The translations under genes and the position numbers were made by a program. Below are positions 33,091-35,858 of a stretch of 35,858 nucleotides of DNA, piece by piece. Below the pieces are notes generated by a model. It had not been told where the DNA came from, did no database searches, and saw only the letters and a program-made list of their open reading frames with translations. The DNA is from UBA7445 sp042096455 (GTDB taxonomy: Bacteria > Verrucomicrobiota > Verrucomicrobiia > Opitutales > Coraliomargaritaceae): assembly GCA_042096455.1 (NCBI GenBank), contig JBELLU010000012.1, positions 1 through 35,858 on the forward strand, in the 5' to 3' direction. The first letter of the stretch is position 1; each line of letters begins with the position of its first letter.

Positions 33091-33693
33091 ATGGAACCTA
33101 CTGAAAAAAGAAAGATTTCAAAAGCAGAGATCAACGAACTTCCCCTGCTTGCATGGGAAGGTCCTATTGCATTGATCGAAACCATCGCTGAGATGGAGGC
33201 AGCCGCCGAACAACTGACCCGAGAAGACTTGCTCGGCTTCGACACCGAGACCCGTCCATCCTTTAAACGCGGTGAATTTTACCCGCCCGCCTTGATTCAA
33301 ATAGCGACCGCAGATCGAGTCTTTCTTTTTAGGATCTCAAAAACCAAAAGCCTTGAACCACTTCTCCCGATTCTTGAGTCATCGGATATAATCAAGTGCG
33401 GGGTCGGCATTCATGATGACGTCAAGCAACTGCAAAAATTTTCAGATTTTAAAGCCGGCGGATTTTTAGAAATCAGCAAATTAACACTGGAGCTAGGCTA
33501 TGAAAACCGGGGGCTTCGCGCCCTCGCAGGCTTACTCCTGGGAGGCCGGATCAGTAAAGCCGCGCAGGTCTCGAACTGGGCACGCGATCAATTGGATCAA
33601 AAGCAAATCAAGTATGCCGCCACGGACGCCTGGATCAGCCGCGCGATTTACCTAAAGGCTCTCGCAGAAACGCAGGGACAAGGCCAAGCCTGA
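33091..33693 (+). CDS. RNase D-like 3'-5' exonuclease
   Basis: A 200-residue DEDDy-type exonuclease related to the catalytic domain of RNase D and Werner helicase. The four acidic residues and the tyrosine are visible: FDTET (Asp51, Glu53), GVGIHDDV (Asp109), and YAATDAW (Tyr175, Asp179). PPALIQIATADRVFLFR and GLRALAGLLLGGRISK are typical of the fold. It lacks the HRDC domains of full RNase D, so it is a stand-alone nuclease domain that probably trims RNA or DNA 3' ends. It is the last gene of the short plus-strand run and converges on the large low-complexity gene. Confidence 0.92.
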   Translation: MEPTEKRKISKAEINELPLLAWEGPIALIETIAEMEAAAEQLTREDLLGFDTETRPSFKRGEFYPPALIQIATADRVFLFRISKTKSLEPLLPILESSDIIKCGVGIHDDVKQLQKFSDFKAGGFLEISKLTLELGYENRGLRALAGLLLGGRISKAAQVSNWARDQLDQKQIKYAATDAWISRAIYLKALAETQGQGQA

Positions 33694-33714
33694 TCTTATA
33701 TTATATTTGGCGGC

Positions 33715-35616
33715 CTAATCCTTGGGATTTGCGGCGCTATCCGCATCGCCTTCCTCGGATTGCACTGGCTCTTCCGGCGACTGTTGCGGCTCATGAACCT
33801 CTGGCGCACTTTCAACGAGCGTTGACTCCTCGGCGGGGACATCCACTTCGCTTGTAGCCTGCTGAGAGACTGGCTCCGTGGTTTCACTTTCTACCACATC
33901 AGTCGATGCCTCCTCCGCAGCAGGTGCCTCCTCCGCAACGGGGACCGGTGCTTCAGTTGCATTCGAGGCACCACCCTCATCCGACTTGGCATTCTTGCTT
34001 TTGGGGCTCGCAGGTGGCATTGGCAACGGTGCAAAGAGACGACCATCACCGTATTCGGTGACATAGCCCTCGGTAACCAGCCAACGTAGATCCATTTTTA
34101 GTTGCTTCAATTCCGATTCCTGAGCTTCTGAAAGAGCAGGCTTCACTTCTGATTCAGCAGTAGAATCCCCTTTCTCGCGCGCCGATTCGGCTTCGGCGAG
34201 GTTTTCGGCGTTCTCTTGCGCCACCTCCTTAGCCGCTTCCTCTGTGCCCGACTCCGCTTCGCCCGTCGCGACCTCAGGATCCTTCTTGCCGGCAGAGTCC
34301 TGCTCCGCGAGCTTGAGCTGACCCGGTTGCTTTACGGGCATCTGAATCCCCAAGTAGGAATGCGCCAAACCCGAAGCCTTAATCTCGGGATGCGTTTCAA
34401 TGAAATCGATCAATTTTTGGATCGAATCGGTAAACACGGAGTTTGTGTCACGGAATTTACGTTTAACTGCGCAAACAAACGAAGCGTTCTTTGCGCCTTT
34501 TTTATAAATGGTAAAGTTGTGACGGCGCAGGCGCCCCCGAATATTGTTGGCTGTTTCCAGCGGAAAATATCGTTGTTGCTCCACATAGCTTTCGACTGAG
34601 CGGCGGAGATCACCGGCTGGCAAACGTTCCAAATCACGTCCTGCGAAACGCACTGATTCGCCTGAACCAACCACTGCCGCCTTGCGATATTGCAGCAAAA
34701 ACAAACGTGCCGCCTCCAATGTTTCCAGCACCGTAGGCTCACCCTCAGCCGGTTCTTTAACAGTATAGCGAACACTCTCCTTCATTGAGTTCACCCATGC
34801 ATCAATAACTTCCTGGTCTTTAACGGTCTCAATTTTCTCAAGATAGCGTTCCATGCTCATACCGGTAATGCGGTTTGCAAAATGCCGCTGCAGGAACTCG
34901 GAGTAACGGTGGTAGTTGGGTGGACCCAGCAGTTCTTGAGTGAACGGGCAACGATTCACCATCAGGAAATTTCCTTTGGGCGCCTCAACTTCAACCGTCT
35001 CTGCCTCAAAAAATAATTCCAAGTGATTCGCTAGGACATGATTGATGGCGGCCTCCTCGGTTTCAAATGGCAAATGCCCCGGCACCGAATAATAGAGCTT
35101 CGGCGCAGCCTCTTCCTTGGTTTTGGGCGACACCACCACGATGAAGCGTTCGTATTTTTCGAGCAACAATTTGGTTATCTCAAACAATTGATAGGTGCGA
35201 GCCGTTGATTGGAGGCGCTTAACCAAAGCATCAAAGGCCTCGTCTTGGGGATAAAGATCAATTTTTACGGTCGGCTCAAAAACATTCCGATTGTGATCGC
35301 TGTTATGACCACGACTGTTTCCCCCTCTTGGACGACCGCGATTTTCCGTGCCGCGATTCCCCGAACGAAACCCATCTTTTCCCGAACTGTTGCTATCCCG
35401 GGACGGACGCGAAGGTCGGCGGTCGCGACTGCCCGAACTTCTTTTTCTGTCGTGCCCGCTGTGCTTCTCGACTTTGTAATTCTTATGGCGGTTCCCCGAA
35501 GAAGAGGCAGCTGTATCGCCGGCCCATGAGGGGCCAAAATCCAAATTGGACAGGGTGCTCAAGTCCAAAGGCTTTTCTGCCTTTTCGGGCAATTCATTAA
35601 GGGTTTCGTCGCTCAT
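33715..35616 (-). CDS. Large conserved-looking protein with RG-rich and acidic tails
   Basis: A 633-residue three-part protein I cannot name. Residues about 40-110 are disordered and basic, rich in Arg, Gly, Ser, Asn and His (RPRGGNSRGHN), like RNA-binding RGG tails. Residues about 115-435 form a folded core beginning VKIDLYPQDEAFDALVKRL, with IVVVSPKTKEEAAPKLYY, MVNRCPFTQELLGPPNYHRY, FAGRDLERLPAGDLRRSVESY and RLRRHNFTIYKKG. From about 440 it is very acidic and low in complexity (Glu, Ala, Ser), interrupted near 505-530 by a short folded segment (LKQLKMDLRWLVTEGYVTEYGDGRLFAPLP) that resembles a winged-helix-like end. No signal peptide. It is probably cytoplasmic and nucleic-acid associated; this is inferred from composition. 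Confidence 0.78.
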   Translation of the reverse strand: MSDETLNELPEKAEKPLDLSTLSNLDFGPSWAGDTAASSSGNRHKNYKVEKHSGHDRKRSSGSRDRRPSRPSRDSNSSGKDGFRSGNRGTENRGRPRGGNSRGHNSDHNRNVFEPTVKIDLYPQDEAFDALVKRLQSTARTYQLFEITKLLLEKYERFIVVVSPKTKEEAAPKLYYSVPGHLPFETEEAAINHVLANHLELFFEAETVEVEAPKGNFLMVNRCPFTQELLGPPNYHRYSEFLQRHFANRITGMSMERYLEKIETVKDQEVIDAWVNSMKESVRYTVKEPAEGEPTVLETLEAARLFLLQYRKAAVVGSGESVRFAGRDLERLPAGDLRRSVESYVEQQRYFPLETANNIRGRLRRHNFTIYKKGAKNASFVCAVKRKFRDTNSVFTDSIQKLIDFIETHPEIKASGLAHSYLGIQMPVKQPGQLKLAEQDSAGKKDPEVATGEAESGTEEAAKEVAQENAENLAEAESAREKGDSTAESEVKPALSEAQESELKQLKMDLRWLVTEGYVTEYGDGRLFAPLPMPPASPKSKNAKSDEGGASNATEAPVPVAEEAPAAEEASTDVVESETTEPVSQQATSEVDVPAEESTLVESAPEVHEPQQSPEEPVQSEEGDADSAANPKD

Positions 35617-35798
35617 AAGTAATAACGCATTTCGAGATGCGGTGTGGTTGTAGATAAAAGAAATGCTAGTTTAACGGACTCATTGATAAAGTTTCAAGCT
35701 TCGCTAGCGTTATTTTTTTGCAACAAGATTTTTTGACTTTGGTGTTGATTTGAGAAAAAGCAGGCGTTTTTGTCTTACTCTTAATTGTGATCCTAACA

Positions 35799-35858
<60 letters not shown>

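Overview
The window looks like a chromosomal segment of a Gram-negative bacterium, most likely a Verrucomicrobiota member of the Opitutia type. This rests on overall protein character and gene order, not on a marker gene. It carries a TonB-dependent outer-membrane receptor, several predicted lipoproteins, a lysine-rich DksA/TraR-like protein between ileS and lspA, and several hypotheticals I cannot place in a well-known family. Most genes are housekeeping. There is no phage, transposase, CRISPR array or defence island.

Layout. 1-3050: a small secreted hypothetical, rlmH, tRNA-Pro(CGG) with its terminator and a partial 3' duplication, and gpmI. 3072-4028: a CaCA cation antiporter upstream of gpmI. 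4243-8746: the ileS / histone-H1-like DksA-type protein / lspA operon. 8763-11874: an endonuclease/exonuclease/phosphatase-fold protein, a hypothetical, and cardiolipin synthase. 11888-12055: an intergenic tandem-repeat cluster. 12115-15546: an oligopeptide ABC transporter (oppABC without ATPases). 15548-18558: a nucleotide-sugar dehydratase/aminotransferase pair of the kind used for surface glycans. 18632-20956: a promoter, TPP riboswitch and TonB-dependent receptor, probably for thiamine. 20940-22084: a LysM protein coupled to a Nudix hydrolase. 22182-24247: xseA and a small lipoprotein, each followed by a good terminator. 24281-26542: a PfkB (adenosine-type) kinase and proA. 26559-30187: aspS, a DeoC-fold protein without its catalytic residues, and an M23 peptidase. 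30221-31239: two translationally coupled hypotheticals, one with a SecD-P1-like pattern. 31352-33693: a metallophosphatase, an MBL-fold hydrolase and an RNase D-like exonuclease. 33715-35616: a large low-complexity protein. The window ends inside a tRNA-Leu with an unusual AAG anticodon.

No single novel multigene system is evident. The points most worth following are (1) the DeoC homologue lacking all three catalytic residues, (2) the fusion of an H1-like tail to a DksA-type domain with a dismantled zinc finger, (3) the half-lost C-terminal zinc site of IleRS, (4) the riboswitch-controlled TonB receptor, (5) tRNA-Leu(AAG), (6) the duplicated tRNA-Pro 3' end with terminator, and (7) a lipoprotein with a SecD-P1-like domain. 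All family calls are from motif recognition by eye; no database search was run.
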